64,000 nucleotides of DNA from positions 496,001 through 560,000 of the forward strand of contig NZ_CP171363.1 of the NCBI RefSeq assembly GCF_046523945.1, given 5' to 3'. Shown here one piece after another: positions 1 through 8,338 of this stretch. Origin of the DNA: Faucicola mancuniensis (GTDB lineage: Bacteria > Pseudomonadota > Gammaproteobacteria > Pseudomonadales > Moraxellaceae). The stretch's first letter is position 1. The number at the start of each line of letters is the position of its first letter. Below the pieces are notes generated by a model. The model saw only the letters and a list, made by a program, of their open reading frames with translations. It ran no database searches and had not been told where the DNA came from. A program made the translations under genes and the position numbers.

Positions 1-1024
1 GCAGTGCTTTGCTTAATTCGTTCTCATCTCTTATTCGCAAACCTGCTCTACCTTTCGGACTGTTGCTGTCGATTTGACCGCAATACGAACAAGTTTGGGT
101 AGTGTATCGTTCATTTACGATTTCAAAACGGCAACCTGTGTTCTCGCATTTGTAGGTCAGTTGTCGTTTGAGTTCAAACCAACCTGCGTCATATACTGAC
201 TTGGCTAGTTTGCCTTTTTTGCTGTTGAATTGGGTGGTTTTCACATCACCTACCACGATTAGGGCGTTGTCTTTGACTAATTGGGTGGTGAATTTGTGGA
301 TGAGGTCTTGGCGTGTATTTTTGATTTTGGCATGGATTGCCTTAACACGTTGTTTGTTTTTGGCTCTTTGAGCTATGGCTAACTCTTTGGCATATTTGAG
401 CGTTTGCTTGATTGTGAGCTTGTCACCGTTTGAGGTGGTGGCACTTTCTTTTAATCCTAAGTCTATGCCTAAACTACCAGTAGCGCAAGTAGTTCTAGGG
501 TATTCTTTGACGGTGATACAGACATACCAACGGTTACGGTTGTCTTGGACGACCTCAAGGGTGTTGATTTGATATAGGCTAAGGTTGTAGCTGTCCCATA
601 GGTCAATAACTAGCTTTTGTCCTTTGGCTAGGGATAGTTGTAAGGTGGATTTTAAGCCTTTTTTACCAGTTTGGTGTGTGGCAATGTGTTTAATAGCCGA
701 TTGTTTGAATGGTAGCCAACCTAAGCTTTTACGCTTAGAGTTTGGGTTGTTGGTTCGCCATGATAGTTTGGCTTTTTTGAATTGCTCACGGCTTTTGGTG
801 TGGGTTTCGTTGATGGCTTGTATGGTTTGACTATGCAAGCTAAGTAATTCACCGCTACCTTTGGTGTATTCGTTTAGGTCGTAAGCACTAAAGAATTTTC
901 CAGTCTTTTGTAGGTGCTTGTAATTCAAGTCATTAATGTAGTTCCATACGAAATTGACCGAACCGCTTAGGCGGTTTAGTTGGTCTGTGTGTTTGTCTCG
1001 TATGCGTAGCTTGAGTGTTTTCAT
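1..1024 (-). CDS. tnpB: TnpB-type RNA-guided nuclease of an IS200/IS605-like element, 3' end outside window
   Basis: The reverse strand reads from an ATG at 1024 through at least 341 codons to the window edge without a stop. The start MKTLKLRIRDK, a RuvC-I motif (SLGIDLGLKES), the DAGWFELKRQL segment and the NERYTTQTCSYCG zinc-knuckle region are typical of TnpB, which cuts DNA guided by an RNA from the element's end. At the RuvC-II position the protein reads VVGDVKTTQF, with Gly where most TnpBs have the catalytic Glu. A Glu in NERY could be a relocated catalytic residue, but that is inference. After GLRIR the usual second Cys pair is not seen in the visible DENELSKAL, so the C-terminus may be altered. 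No TnpA is visible. An IS481-family element starts 8 bp upstream of the ATG and has separated the gene from its native ribosome-binding region. Confidence 0.85.
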   Translation of the reverse strand, partial: MKTLKLRIRDKHTDQLNRLSGSVNFVWNYINDLNYKHLQKTGKFFSAYDLNEYTKGSGELLSLHSQTIQAINETHTKSREQFKKAKLSWRTNNPNSKRKSLGWLPFKQSAIKHIATHQTGKKGLKSTLQLSLAKGQKLVIDLWDSYNLSLYQINTLEVVQDNRNRWYVCITVKEYPRTTCATGSLGIDLGLKESATTSNGDKLTIKQTLKYAKELAIAQRAKNKQRVKAIHAKIKNTRQDLIHKFTTQLVKDNALIVVGDVKTTQFNSKKGKLAKSVYDAGWFELKRQLTYKCENTGCRFEIVNERYTTQTCSYCGQIDSNSPKGRAGLRIRDENELSKAL

Positions 1025-1032
1025 AGGTTTAA

Positions 1033-1936
1033 GTGTAAGAACCTCAAGCGTTATTTACACTTTGTTTAAAATAAAACTCCAACCACTCATAAGGAGTAAA
1101 GGTTTGAGTTTTGCCAGTAATATCATCTTTTTTAGTTAAAGATGAATGGGGTTTAACGGTATTATAGAAATTAAGAAATCTTGTTAATTCTTGCTTTCTA
1201 TGTTCACTACCTGTAAATTCACATTGTTCATGCCACATTTCCATGAGCGTACGTATTACTCGTTCTGCTTTACCATTGGTTTGTGGTTTGGCAACTTTGG
1301 TGAATTTCTGATTGATGTTGTTATTATAACAGGCTTTGACAAATTCATGGTCTTTTGTGCCTTTATATTCTGTGCCATTGTCAGAATAAATCACCTCAAT
1401 CGTATAAGGGCAAGGTTTAATAACTTGTTCTGTCAGAAACTTAGCCGCACTAAAAGCTGTTTTGTCTGGCATAATACAAGCATACAGTTCACGAGAATAA
1501 TCATCAATGGCAACAAACAGATATTCTCTAGGGCTGTTGCTATTTTGTCCTTTGAGCAGTGGTAGGCGTTTTGTATCTACGTGTACCATCTCACCAGGAT
1601 AGGATTTATTATAACGCTTGGCTTGTTTTTTGAGTTTGTCTTGTATACTCTTTTCAACTTTAGCTAAGCGTTTAATACCAAATTTCGCTTGTTTAAAGCG
1701 ATTATTGACACTGGTTTGTGGTTTTAGTAACTTCACTCTAGCAAGTTTCAATACCTTGTAGATTGTTGGTCTTGATACTTTGTATTCTTCAGCAAGTGAT
1801 GTTACGCTTTGTTTGTTTTGATGATAGGCTATCCAAATAGCTTCTCTTTCAAACGGTAGCAGTCTGGTGTTTTTATGTATGTTCATTTGCAGTATTTTAT
1901 CCTAAATACTGTAAATAACGCTAGGATATCTTACAC
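1033..1936 (-). mobile_element. IS481-family insertion sequence
   Basis: Imperfect 26-bp terminal inverted repeats (1033-1058 and 1911-1936, 21 of 26 matching) both begin GTGTAAGA and end AGCGTTATTTAC. They enclose one transposase gene whose TGA stop (1044-1046) lies inside the left repeat. The element is about 0.9 kb. No convincing target duplication is visible: the flanks are TTTAA on the left and TTTAT on the right. It sits immediately upstream of the TnpB start codon. Confidence 0.85.
1044..1886 (-). CDS. IS481-family transposase (DDE integrase core)
   Basis: A 280-residue transposase. The N-terminal third carries a helix-turn-helix (roughly residues 25-50, with VSRPTIYKVLKLARV). The integrase core follows, with acidic residues visible in EMVHVDTKR (D), VIYSDNGTEY (D) and TNGKAERVIRT (E). 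The C-terminal segment NFYNTVKPHSSL is typical of IS481 and IS3-related integrases. It is a single uninterrupted frame between the two inverted repeats, so the element looks potentially active. Family assignment rests on the single-ORF structure, the integrase motifs and ends beginning TGT. Confidence 0.88.
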   Translation of the reverse strand: MNIHKNTRLLPFEREAIWIAYHQNKQSVTSLAEEYKVSRPTIYKVLKLARVKLLKPQTSVNNRFKQAKFGIKRLAKVEKSIQDKLKKQAKRYNKSYPGEMVHVDTKRLPLLKGQNSNSPREYLFVAIDDYSRELYACIMPDKTAFSAAKFLTEQVIKPCPYTIEVIYSDNGTEYKGTKDHEFVKACYNNNINQKFTKVAKPQTNGKAERVIRTLMEMWHEQCEFTGSEHRKQELTRFLNFYNTVKPHSSLTKKDDITGKTQTFTPYEWLEFYFKQSVNNA

Positions 1937-2272
1937 TTTATTGTAGGTTTCTTATTTGTTTATATTTTTTCAATAAGTTAAATGATTTTTTATATCGAAT
2001 TGAGGTTAGTGTAGTATTACTGATTGCTTGTTCACTTTTAGCTTACTTCACTTTTTTTAAATAAAACAGCAATCCAAAAATAATTTTTAAAAAATCTAGT
2101 GAATTTTTAAAAAATATGTTAAAATGCTGTATTTTTGGTGTACCTAAACGTTGTTAAATGCTTGTACAGCAGAAAAACACCCACGTTTGGGTCTTTTAGC
2201 GTCTGTATTTTTTACAAAAAACAGATATTTTTAGGCTCTAACCACTGAACATACATTCACAGAGAGAAAACT
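1937..2272. other. 336-bp intergenic leader of the rpsP operon
   Basis: No coding frame is recognised. The stretch is very A/T-rich and holds the candidate rpsP promoter. A small GC-containing hairpin (ACCCA-CGTT-TGGGT followed by CTTTT, about 2179-2200) lies in the probable mRNA leader and could act in attenuation, which is untested. No remnant of the neighbouring TnpB element is recognisable here. Confidence 0.5.
2097..2125 (+). promoter_or_regulatory. Candidate sigma-70 promoter of rpsP operon
   Basis: An extended -10 (TG at 2117-2118, TAAAAT at 2120-2125) lies 17 bp after a weak -35 (TAGTGA, 2097-2102). It is the best promoter match upstream of rpsP and would give a leader of about 140 nt. 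Confidence 0.4.
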
Positions 2273-2530
2273 ATGGTAGTTATCCGTTTAGCACGGGGCG
2301 GTGCAAAGAAACGCCCATTTTATCAAATCGTGGTAACCGACTCACGTAGCCCACGTGACGGTCGTTACATTGAAAACATCGGCTTTTTTAACCCAATCGC
2401 ACAAGGCAAAGAAATCCCTGTACGACTTGACGTTGAAACATACGAAGCATGGATTAAAAAAGGTGCACAACCAACTGACCGTGTAAAAGCATTGTTCAAA
2501 AAAGTAAAAAAAGAACAAGCTTCTGCATAA
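2273..2530 (+). CDS. rpsP: 30S ribosomal protein S16
   Basis: An 85-residue protein with the full S16 fold: MVVIRLARGGAKKRPFYQIVV at the N-terminus, then SPRDGRYIENIGFFNP and a basic C-terminus. S16 binds 16S rRNA during 30S assembly. A purine-rich AGAGAG precedes the ATG by 7-8 nt. It is the first gene of the conserved rpsP-rimM-trmD-rplS operon, with 29 bp to rimM. Length is normal for the family. Confidence 0.98.
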   Translation: MVVIRLARGGAKKRPFYQIVVTDSRSPRDGRYIENIGFFNPIAQGKEIPVRLDVETYEAWIKKGAQPTDRVKALFKKVKKEQASA

Positions 2531-2559
2531 GTTTAGTTCAATCAAAATTGTAGGTTTTT

Positions 2560-3084
2560 ATGACAGCAAACAATCTAATCAAAGTCGGTGAACTCAAAAA
2601 GCCCTACGGCATTCAAGGCTGGCTTTGGTTATTTAGCTACATGGAAGACCGTGAAGCAATCTTTGATATCAAGCCTTGGGTAATCAAAACGGCAATGGGC
2701 GAAAAAACCCTAACCGTCAAAAACTGGCGAACCCAAGGCAAAGGCTATGTGGTACAGCTAAACGAAGTGCCAGACCGCAATATCGCAGAAACCATGTTTG
2801 GGGTGACGCTTTGGGCGAACAAAGACAACTTGTCTAGTTTGAACGAAGACGAATATTATTGGGCGGACTTAATCGGCTTAACCGTCAAAAGTCAGCAAGA
2901 TAATAGCCAATTAGGTCGTGTTAAAGAACTTTTTGAAACAGGGGCTCACGCCATTATAGTCGTTGAACCTACCGATGAAAGTATTGATAACGAAGAACGG
3001 CTTATCCCTTGGCACAAACAAACCATCGTGGACGTTGATTTGACCCAAAAAATTATCCTAGTGGATTGGGGTGTTGATTATTAA
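2560..3084 (+). CDS. rimM: Ribosome maturation factor RimM
   Basis: A 174-residue protein with an N-terminal RimM beta-barrel (KVGELKKPYGIQGWLWLFSY) and a C-terminal PRC-barrel (DEYYWADLIGLTV; RLIPWHKQTIVDVD). RimM helps assemble the head of the 30S subunit and binds S19. It lies between rpsP and trmD as in most proteobacteria. The start follows a TAGG box in the 29-bp gap. Normal length. Confidence 0.97.
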   Translation: MTANNLIKVGELKKPYGIQGWLWLFSYMEDREAIFDIKPWVIKTAMGEKTLTVKNWRTQGKGYVVQLNEVPDRNIAETMFGVTLWANKDNLSSLNEDEYYWADLIGLTVKSQQDNSQLGRVKELFETGAHAIIVVEPTDESIDNEERLIPWHKQTIVDVDLTQKIILVDWGVDY

Positions 3085-3129
3085 ACCTTTGTTAAAATTG
3101 TTAAAAAATAAGCAGTTAGGTAAATTACC

Positions 3130-3873
3130 ATGTTTTTTGCAGTGATTAGTATTTTGCCACAAATGTTTGATAGTATTAGCCAATTTGGTATTACCGCCCG
3201 GGCAATCGCTCGCAATCAAGCGGAAATATTATTGGTAAACCCAAGAGATTTTACCAACGATAATTATCATCGGATTGACGAACGCCCTTTTGGGGGTGGT
3301 CCGGGTATGGTGATGATGGCTGAACCGTTAGAAAAAGCCATTTTGTTTGCCAAACAACAAGTGAAAAATCGTGGAAAAAACTGCCCTGTCGTGTATCTAT
3401 CGCCACAAGGTAAAACATTAAATGAAGCATTGGTGCTTGATTATTGTCAATATGACGGACTGATTTTATTATGCGGTCGTTACGAAGGTATTGATGAGCG
3501 GTTGATTGAGCAATATGTGGATATGGAATGTTCTATCGGTGATTATGTGCTAACAGGCGGTGAATTGCCTGCGATGGTGTTAATGGATAGTTTGATAAGA
3601 CGGTTGCCTGATGTAATGGGCGATGATTTATCCGCCGTTTGCGACTCATTTGTTGATGGGTTGTTGGATTATCCACAATATACCAAGCCTTTAACGTTTC
3701 ATGGCAAAACTGTCCCTGACGTGTTATTATCAGGACACCATGCCAATATTGCAAAATGGCGATTTGTTGAGCAAGCCAAACGCACGATAGCTCGCAGACC
3801 TGATTTATGGCAAGCATTTTTGCCAAATCAAAGCCAAAAAAAATGGTTAAAAGAAGCCAATTTAATTGATTAA
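3130..3873 (+). CDS. trmD: tRNA (guanine-N1)-methyltransferase TrmD
   Basis: A 247-residue SPOUT methyltransferase that makes m1G37 in tRNAs and thereby limits frameshifting. The trefoil-knot and SAM-binding segments are seen in FGGGPGMVMM, LLCGRYEGIDERLIE and SIGDYVLTGGELPAM. The substrate-side motif LLSGHHANIAKWR is near the C-terminus. Third gene of the operon, 45 bp after rimM. No irregularities. Confidence 0.98.
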   Translation: MFFAVISILPQMFDSISQFGITARAIARNQAEILLVNPRDFTNDNYHRIDERPFGGGPGMVMMAEPLEKAILFAKQQVKNRGKNCPVVYLSPQGKTLNEALVLDYCQYDGLILLCGRYEGIDERLIEQYVDMECSIGDYVLTGGELPAMVLMDSLIRRLPDVMGDDLSAVCDSFVDGLLDYPQYTKPLTFHGKTVPDVLLSGHHANIAKWRFVEQAKRTIARRPDLWQAFLPNQSQKKWLKEANLID

Positions 3874-4057
3874 ATATTGATAAAAAATTGATTGCAAATT
3901 GATTAAACGCTTTAACCAACAGAATTATCCACTTGACGGATAACAAAAACGTGTTCCAACACATAAAAATTAACGGGGAGTATGCGGTTTATTACCATGC
4001 TAAAAATGTGATAATAAATTAATAGCCTCTATCCCCCTATAAATGAGGAATCCTCTC

Positions 4058-4432
4058 ATGAGCAACAAACATAAATTAGTTCAAGAAATTGAAAACAGCC
4101 AATTAAAAACTGACGTACCAAACTTTGGTCCAGGTGATACTGTTGTCGTACAAGTAAAAGTACGTGAAGGCGACCGTGAGCGTCTGCAAGCGTTTGAAGG
4201 CGTGGTTATCGCTAAACGTAACCGTGGCTTGAACTCAGCTTTCACCGTGCGTAAAATCTCAAGCGGTGTTGGCGTTGAGCGTGCTTTCCAAACTCACTCA
4301 CCATTGATTGCTAGCATTGAAGTGAAACGCCGTGGTGATGTTCGCCGTGCGAAACTTTACTATCTACGTGAACGTTCTGGTAAATCTGCTCGTATCCGTG
4401 AGAAACTATCTTACCGTAAAGAACAAGCTTAA
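4058..4432 (+). CDS. rplS: 50S ribosomal protein L19
   Basis: A 124-residue L19 (FGPGDTVVVQVKVREGDRERLQAFEGVVIAKRNRG), which sits at the 30S-50S interface. The start is placed at MSNKHKLVQEI, 5 codons after an in-frame ATG at 4043, because the GAGGA box at 4045-4050 serves the later ATG. That box is part of a perfect 11-bp palindrome (GAGGA-A-TCCTC). The 185-bp gap from trmD is longer than the others in the operon and could hold an extra promoter. Confidence 0.97.
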   Translation: MSNKHKLVQEIENSQLKTDVPNFGPGDTVVVQVKVREGDRERLQAFEGVVIAKRNRGLNSAFTVRKISSGVGVERAFQTHSPLIASIEVKRRGDVRRAKLYYLRERSGKSARIREKLSYRKEQA

Positions 4433-4464
4433 TTTTAAGCCATTACAACCTTGTACACCAAAAA

Positions 4465-4498
4465 GCAAAAACCCAATTTTTTTAAATTGGGTTTTTTG
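4465..4498 (+). terminator. Terminator of the rpsP operon
   Basis: AAACCCAATTT and AAATTGGGTTT form a strong stem followed by TTTTTTG. It lies 33 bp after rplS. Because the stem is flanked by A and T runs it may also terminate hemH, which converges from the other strand. Confidence 0.85.
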
Positions 4499-4516
4499 TT
4501 GAATATAAAAAATTGG

Positions 4517-5569
4517 TTACACCCAATTGGCTTTATTATCTTTATGTGCCAACACATGGGGCAAAACGATTTGCCACATCATATCAATATGCAAGCTATC
4601 GGCATTTAACGCAGGAATATAATGGTATTCGCCACCACCATTATTTTGGAAAATATCCCGATTTTCCACCGACAATTCTTCCAGCGTTTCCAAACAATCC
4701 ACCGAAAATGCAGGGCTAATCACTTGCACCGATTTAACCCCTTGCCTACCCCACTCAGTCAAAGTCGCATCGGTATAGGGTTTGACCCATTCTTGTTTGC
4801 CAAAGCGAGATTGAAAACTGCACAACCATTCGCCATCGTTTAGCCCCAATTCTTTGGCAAGTTGCCCAGCGGTACAGCGACAGCGGTCGGCATAGGGGTC
4901 GCCTTTATCGGCATAGGGTTGCGGAATCCCATGAAAACTCATCAACAATTTTTCAGGTTTGCCATGTGTGGCTTGAAACTTGCGAATATTATCTGCTAAA
5001 GCCTTGATATATAAAGGATTGGCAAAATAATCTTTAATCAAGGTAAAACTTGGCAAATTTCGCTGTTGTAGCCCCCATTTAGCAATCACGTCAAACACCG
5101 CCCCTGTGGTGGTCGCAGAATATTGCGGATATAGCGGAAAAATGACGATTTGTTCGGTTTTTTGTCTGTCATTTGGATTGGTTAAGTCGTCCAAAATATC
5201 TCTCAACGCTGGCTTGCCATAGGTCATGGCGGTATAAACTTGCACATCAAAACCTTGTAACAAGCTGTCTTTTACCTGTTTTTCGCTGTCAAAACGTTGT
5301 TGCAAAAATTGGGCTTGTTCTTTGGCGATTTTGCGTAATGGCGAATCGTTTTCCCAAATACTTTGGTAAGCGTGGGCAACTTTTTTTGGGCGTGTGGTTA
5401 GCACAAATAAATTGAGAATAATTTGCCAAATAAATTGCGGAATTTCTATCACTCGTGAGTCGGATAAAAATTGGCGTAGGTAGGCTTTGACCGCTTGCGG
5501 TGTCGGCTCGTCTGGTGTGCCAAGATTGACAAGGACAACGGCGATTTTTTGTGGTTGGGTTGGGTTCAT
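4517..5569 (-). CDS. hemH: Ferrochelatase
   Basis: A 350-residue ferrochelatase inserts Fe2+ into protoporphyrin IX, the last step of haem synthesis. The N-terminus KIAVVLVNLGTPDEPTP is the family start. The catalytic His is in LLMSFHGIPQPYADKGDPY, SFQSRFGKQEWVKPYT follows, and the conserved acidic segment is VDCLETLEELSVEN. A longer frame opens at 5638, but its 23 extra residues are basic and unlike the family, so ATG 5569 is chosen although its Shine-Dalgarno sequence is weak. There is no C-terminal Fe-S extension. It converges with rplS. Confidence 0.95.
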   Translation of the reverse strand: MNPTQPQKIAVVLVNLGTPDEPTPQAVKAYLRQFLSDSRVIEIPQFIWQIILNLFVLTTRPKKVAHAYQSIWENDSPLRKIAKEQAQFLQQRFDSEKQVKDSLLQGFDVQVYTAMTYGKPALRDILDDLTNPNDRQKTEQIVIFPLYPQYSATTTGAVFDVIAKWGLQQRNLPSFTLIKDYFANPLYIKALADNIRKFQATHGKPEKLLMSFHGIPQPYADKGDPYADRCRCTAGQLAKELGLNDGEWLCSFQSRFGKQEWVKPYTDATLTEWGRQGVKSVQVISPAFSVDCLETLEELSVENRDIFQNNGGGEYHYIPALNADSLHIDMMWQIVLPHVLAHKDNKANWV

Positions 5570-5675
5570 TATTGTTATTCGTTTTTTGTTAAATGAGTGG
5601 TGGATTTTAACATTGTTTTTGGGCTTATGCAAAACCATTCACGTTTTAATTTTAAAAGTATTTTTAACAAAGCAT

Positions 5676-5709
5676 AAAAAATCCGCTACCAAAAGATAAC
5701 GGATTTTTT
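5676..5709 (-). terminator. Terminator of the CZB-protein gene
   Basis: AAATCCG and CGGATTT arms surround a 14-nt loop, with A/T runs on both sides. It lies 17 bp past the stop of the reverse-strand CZB gene. Confidence 0.7.
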
Positions 5710-5725
5710 ATCAAATAATGTTTGA

Positions 5726-6094
5726 TTATTTGGCGGAAACCGCTTTACGCAATTCATGCAATGACAAAGCGACATCGGTACTCGCTTGCCAATATGGTGT
5801 GCCAGACTTCAGCATATCATGGGCTTTGGCATAATTTTGTCGGTTAATTTCAACCGCAATTTTGCCTGCTTCTTTATGAAAAATGGCATGAATTTCACGA
5901 CAACTTTCGTAGGCTTCTACACCGCCCATCGTTTTTTTAGTCGCATCATCATACAGCCATTTGCCAAACATACACACATTGTCTTTGCAAAGGGTGTCAG
6001 CATCTACTTCTTCATGGTTATCAATAGCATGACGTAGTTTATTTTTCCAATCGGCATGAGCATGAGCAACGGCATTAAAATCCAATTCTTGCAT
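5726..6094 (-). CDS. Stand-alone CZB (chemoreceptor zinc-binding) domain protein
   Basis: A 122-residue soluble protein that is almost entirely a CZB domain: a first helix with His (AHADWKNKLRHAI), the CMFGKWLYDD motif (CxFGxW), then CREIHAIFHKEAGKIA with further His. CZB domains bind zinc very tightly and are usually fused to chemoreceptors or diguanylate cyclases. Here there is no partner domain, membrane segment or adjacent chemotaxis gene. ATG 6094 is preferred over ATG 6115 because AAGGA lies 7 nt before it. The actual partner is unknown. Confidence 0.82.
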   Translation of the reverse strand: MQELDFNAVAHAHADWKNKLRHAIDNHEEVDADTLCKDNVCMFGKWLYDDATKKTMGGVEAYESCREIHAIFHKEAGKIAVEINRQNYAKAHDMLKSGTPYWQASTDVALSLHELRKAVSAK

Positions 6095-6387
6095 ATCTAA
6101 ATCCTTCCAAATCATTGAAAAATTTTAAAGAATGATGTTACTTTTTTAAAACAAAACCATTGATAAAATCGTATAAAAATATGATTTTTATCAAATATGT
6201 TTATTTTTGACATCTCATTTATAAAGCTAAAATTCAACGAATATCAACTTTATGGCGAAATTATACACTTTATATTTACATAATTGTACAAAAAATATAC
6301 TAAAACATACAAAAAAACAGATATCCTAAAAATTCTTAACAATTATTTAGAAAAATTTATATATGCAGTTTTCTTTTAAAAAAATAA

Positions 6388-7203
6388 TTAAAATAGCTGA
6401 ATGCCCAATCCGCCCAATGCCATTTTTATACCAACTATCAACAACAATCCACCAAACATGCGTTTAAGCGTGCTTGCAGGCAGTTGATGAGCGAGTTTTG
6501 CCCCGACTTTGGCAAAAATATAACTCATCACAGAAATACAAACAAATGCCGATAAATGCACAAAACCAATCGCATCAGGTGGCAAGCCTTGTACATTTCG
6601 CCCAAAAAACATAAAACCAAACGCCCCTGCCAACGCAATCGGCAGACCGCAGTCCGATGACGTGCCGACCGCTTGTTGCATAGTCAAACCAAAACGGCTC
6701 AAAAACGGCACAGTAAAACTACCACCACCAATGCCAAACACAGCCGATGCCATACCAATCAAGCCTCCAACCGCCGACTGTACAGGGGCAGATGGCAGAT
6801 TGCCTGTGGCGACTGCGTCTGATTTTTTTGCCATGACCATTTTGAAACCCATAAACAACGCCATGCCAGCGATAAGCAAGGTCAAAATTTCGCCTTTTAA
6901 TTTTTCGGCAACGAACGCTCCAAATACGCTACCGACCACCAAGCCGATAGACATATTTCGCCACACGTCCCACCGCACACCGCCACGCTTGTTGTGCGAC
7001 TGCATGGAGCTGATGGACGTTACCACGATGGTCGCCAAAGACGTGCCGACCGCTAGATGGGTGATGACTTCTGGCGAGTAGCCGTACGCCCCAAAAATCG
7101 CCATGAGTACAGGCACGATAATCAAGCCACCGCCCACGCCAAACAGCCCTGCACACACGCCTGCGAACGCCCCTGCGAGCAAAAACCATAGATACATTAA
7201 CAT
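6388..7203 (-). CDS. TSUP (TauE/SafE) family anion exporter
   Basis: A 271-residue polytopic membrane protein with the two internal half-repeats of the TSUP family. The paired motifs are FGVGGGLIIVPVL near residue 22 and FGIGGGSFTVPFL near residue 160. About 8 membrane helices are seen. Characterised members export sulfite, sulfoacetate or related anions, but the substrate cannot be deduced here. An AAGGA box lies 8 nt before the ATG at 7203. No sulfur-metabolism genes are adjacent. Confidence 0.9.
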   Translation of the reverse strand: MLMYLWFLLAGAFAGVCAGLFGVGGGLIIVPVLMAIFGAYGYSPEVITHLAVGTSLATIVVTSISSMQSHNKRGGVRWDVWRNMSIGLVVGSVFGAFVAEKLKGEILTLLIAGMALFMGFKMVMAKKSDAVATGNLPSAPVQSAVGGLIGMASAVFGIGGGSFTVPFLSRFGLTMQQAVGTSSDCGLPIALAGAFGFMFFGRNVQGLPPDAIGFVHLSAFVCISVMSYIFAKVGAKLAHQLPASTLKRMFGGLLLIVGIKMALGGLGIQLF

Positions 7204-7409
7204 ATTATTTTCCTTTATTGCAAAATTGGGGTATGATAGCTATTTTTAAAATTGTAAAAAAGAGTATTCATCACGTTTTTGCAATATATGCGTGAAGTTA
7301 AAGCGTGAATTTTACCACAATCACGCTGATTTAAAAGCGAATTGTTTTTTAGGTTTGATGAATTTTTTTGAATGATAATTTTTTAGCGATAACCCAAATC
7401 CATTAACTT

Positions 7410-8294
7410 ATGCAAATTCCCCACACCCATTTAACGACCACCCATTCCACCAACAGCGAGCTAATTGCGTGGGTTATTGACAGCTTTGACAAAAGTTTTG
7501 ATAAAAATGCTCAAAACAACGATAACCATCAAATGCACTTTAGCCGTCCGCACCTACTCACCGCCGACCGCCAAACAAGCGGACGTGGACAACATGGCAG
7601 AACGTGGCAATCTCCCATTGGCAACGTCTATTTTTCTCTATACATTCCTACACAAAAGTTTAGTAAAAACCAACACTTTTTTATCAAAACCCCAATAGAC
7701 GGCAGACTGTCGCTCGCTATCGCTTTGGCATTGGTAAAAATGCCAATAATCCAACAAATCAATACAACCTTAAAAAGCCAAAATTTGCCGACCATTGGCG
7801 TAAAATGGGTGAATGACGTTGGCTTTTACCAAAACGCACAATTCCAAAAATTATCTGGGATTTTGATTGAACCTGTCAATCATCAAGGCAAAATGCTCGG
7901 CATTGTCATCGGCATTGGCTTAAATGTGCATAAACCGCCTGTTTTAACCAAAATCACCCAAGAAACTCTCAATTACCAAGCGATTAGCCTTGCCAATTTT
8001 TTAACACAACCCATTGAATTAAATGAAATTTATGAGATGATGATAACTGCTTGTTACAAGGCGATTTGTCAATTTAACGAATTTTATAATAAAGTTTTTT
8101 TTAACAATTTTTTAATAGAATTTAGCCAATTTGACGTATTAAAAGATAAAAATATTTTAATTGATTTACCAAACAGCCAAAAAACAGGGCAGGCGGTCGG
8201 CATTGATAACAACGGCTGTTTGTTAGTTTGTACAAAAAACCAACAGATTGAACCGATTTGGACAGGGACAATTCATATTTTGTCAAATGATTGA
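7410..8294 (+). CDS. birA: Biotin-[acetyl-CoA-carboxylase] ligase
   Basis: A 294-residue biotin protein ligase that adenylates biotin and transfers it to carboxylase BCCP. Visible motifs are TTHSTNSELI, the biotinyl-AMP loop SGRGQHGRTWQSP, VGVKWVNDV-type IGVKWVNDV and GILIEPVNHQGKMLGIVIGIGLNV. There is no N-terminal helix-turn-helix, so unlike E. coli BirA it should not repress bio genes. The C-terminal part is A/T-rich. coaX follows directly, and the two are probably co-transcribed. Confidence 0.93.
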   Translation: MQIPHTHLTTTHSTNSELIAWVIDSFDKSFDKNAQNNDNHQMHFSRPHLLTADRQTSGRGQHGRTWQSPIGNVYFSLYIPTQKFSKNQHFFIKTPIDGRLSLAIALALVKMPIIQQINTTLKSQNLPTIGVKWVNDVGFYQNAQFQKLSGILIEPVNHQGKMLGIVIGIGLNVHKPPVLTKITQETLNYQAISLANFLTQPIELNEIYEMMITACYKAICQFNEFYNKVFFNNFLIEFSQFDVLKDKNILIDLPNSQKTGQAVGIDNNGCLLVCTKNQQIEPIWTGTIHILSND

Positions 8295-8338
8295 TTTTAC
8301 AAAAGATAATTAGCTTAGATATTAAGAGAAACCACACA

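Noticed and set aside
1026..1950. Target-site duplication of the IS481 element
   Set aside because: The immediate flanks do not repeat; AGGTTT occurs on both sides but at unequal distances from the ends.
4045..4055. Palindrome GAGGA-A-TCCTC over the rplS ribosome-binding site as an RNA hairpin
   Set aside because: A one-base centre cannot form a hairpin loop; kept only as a note with rplS.
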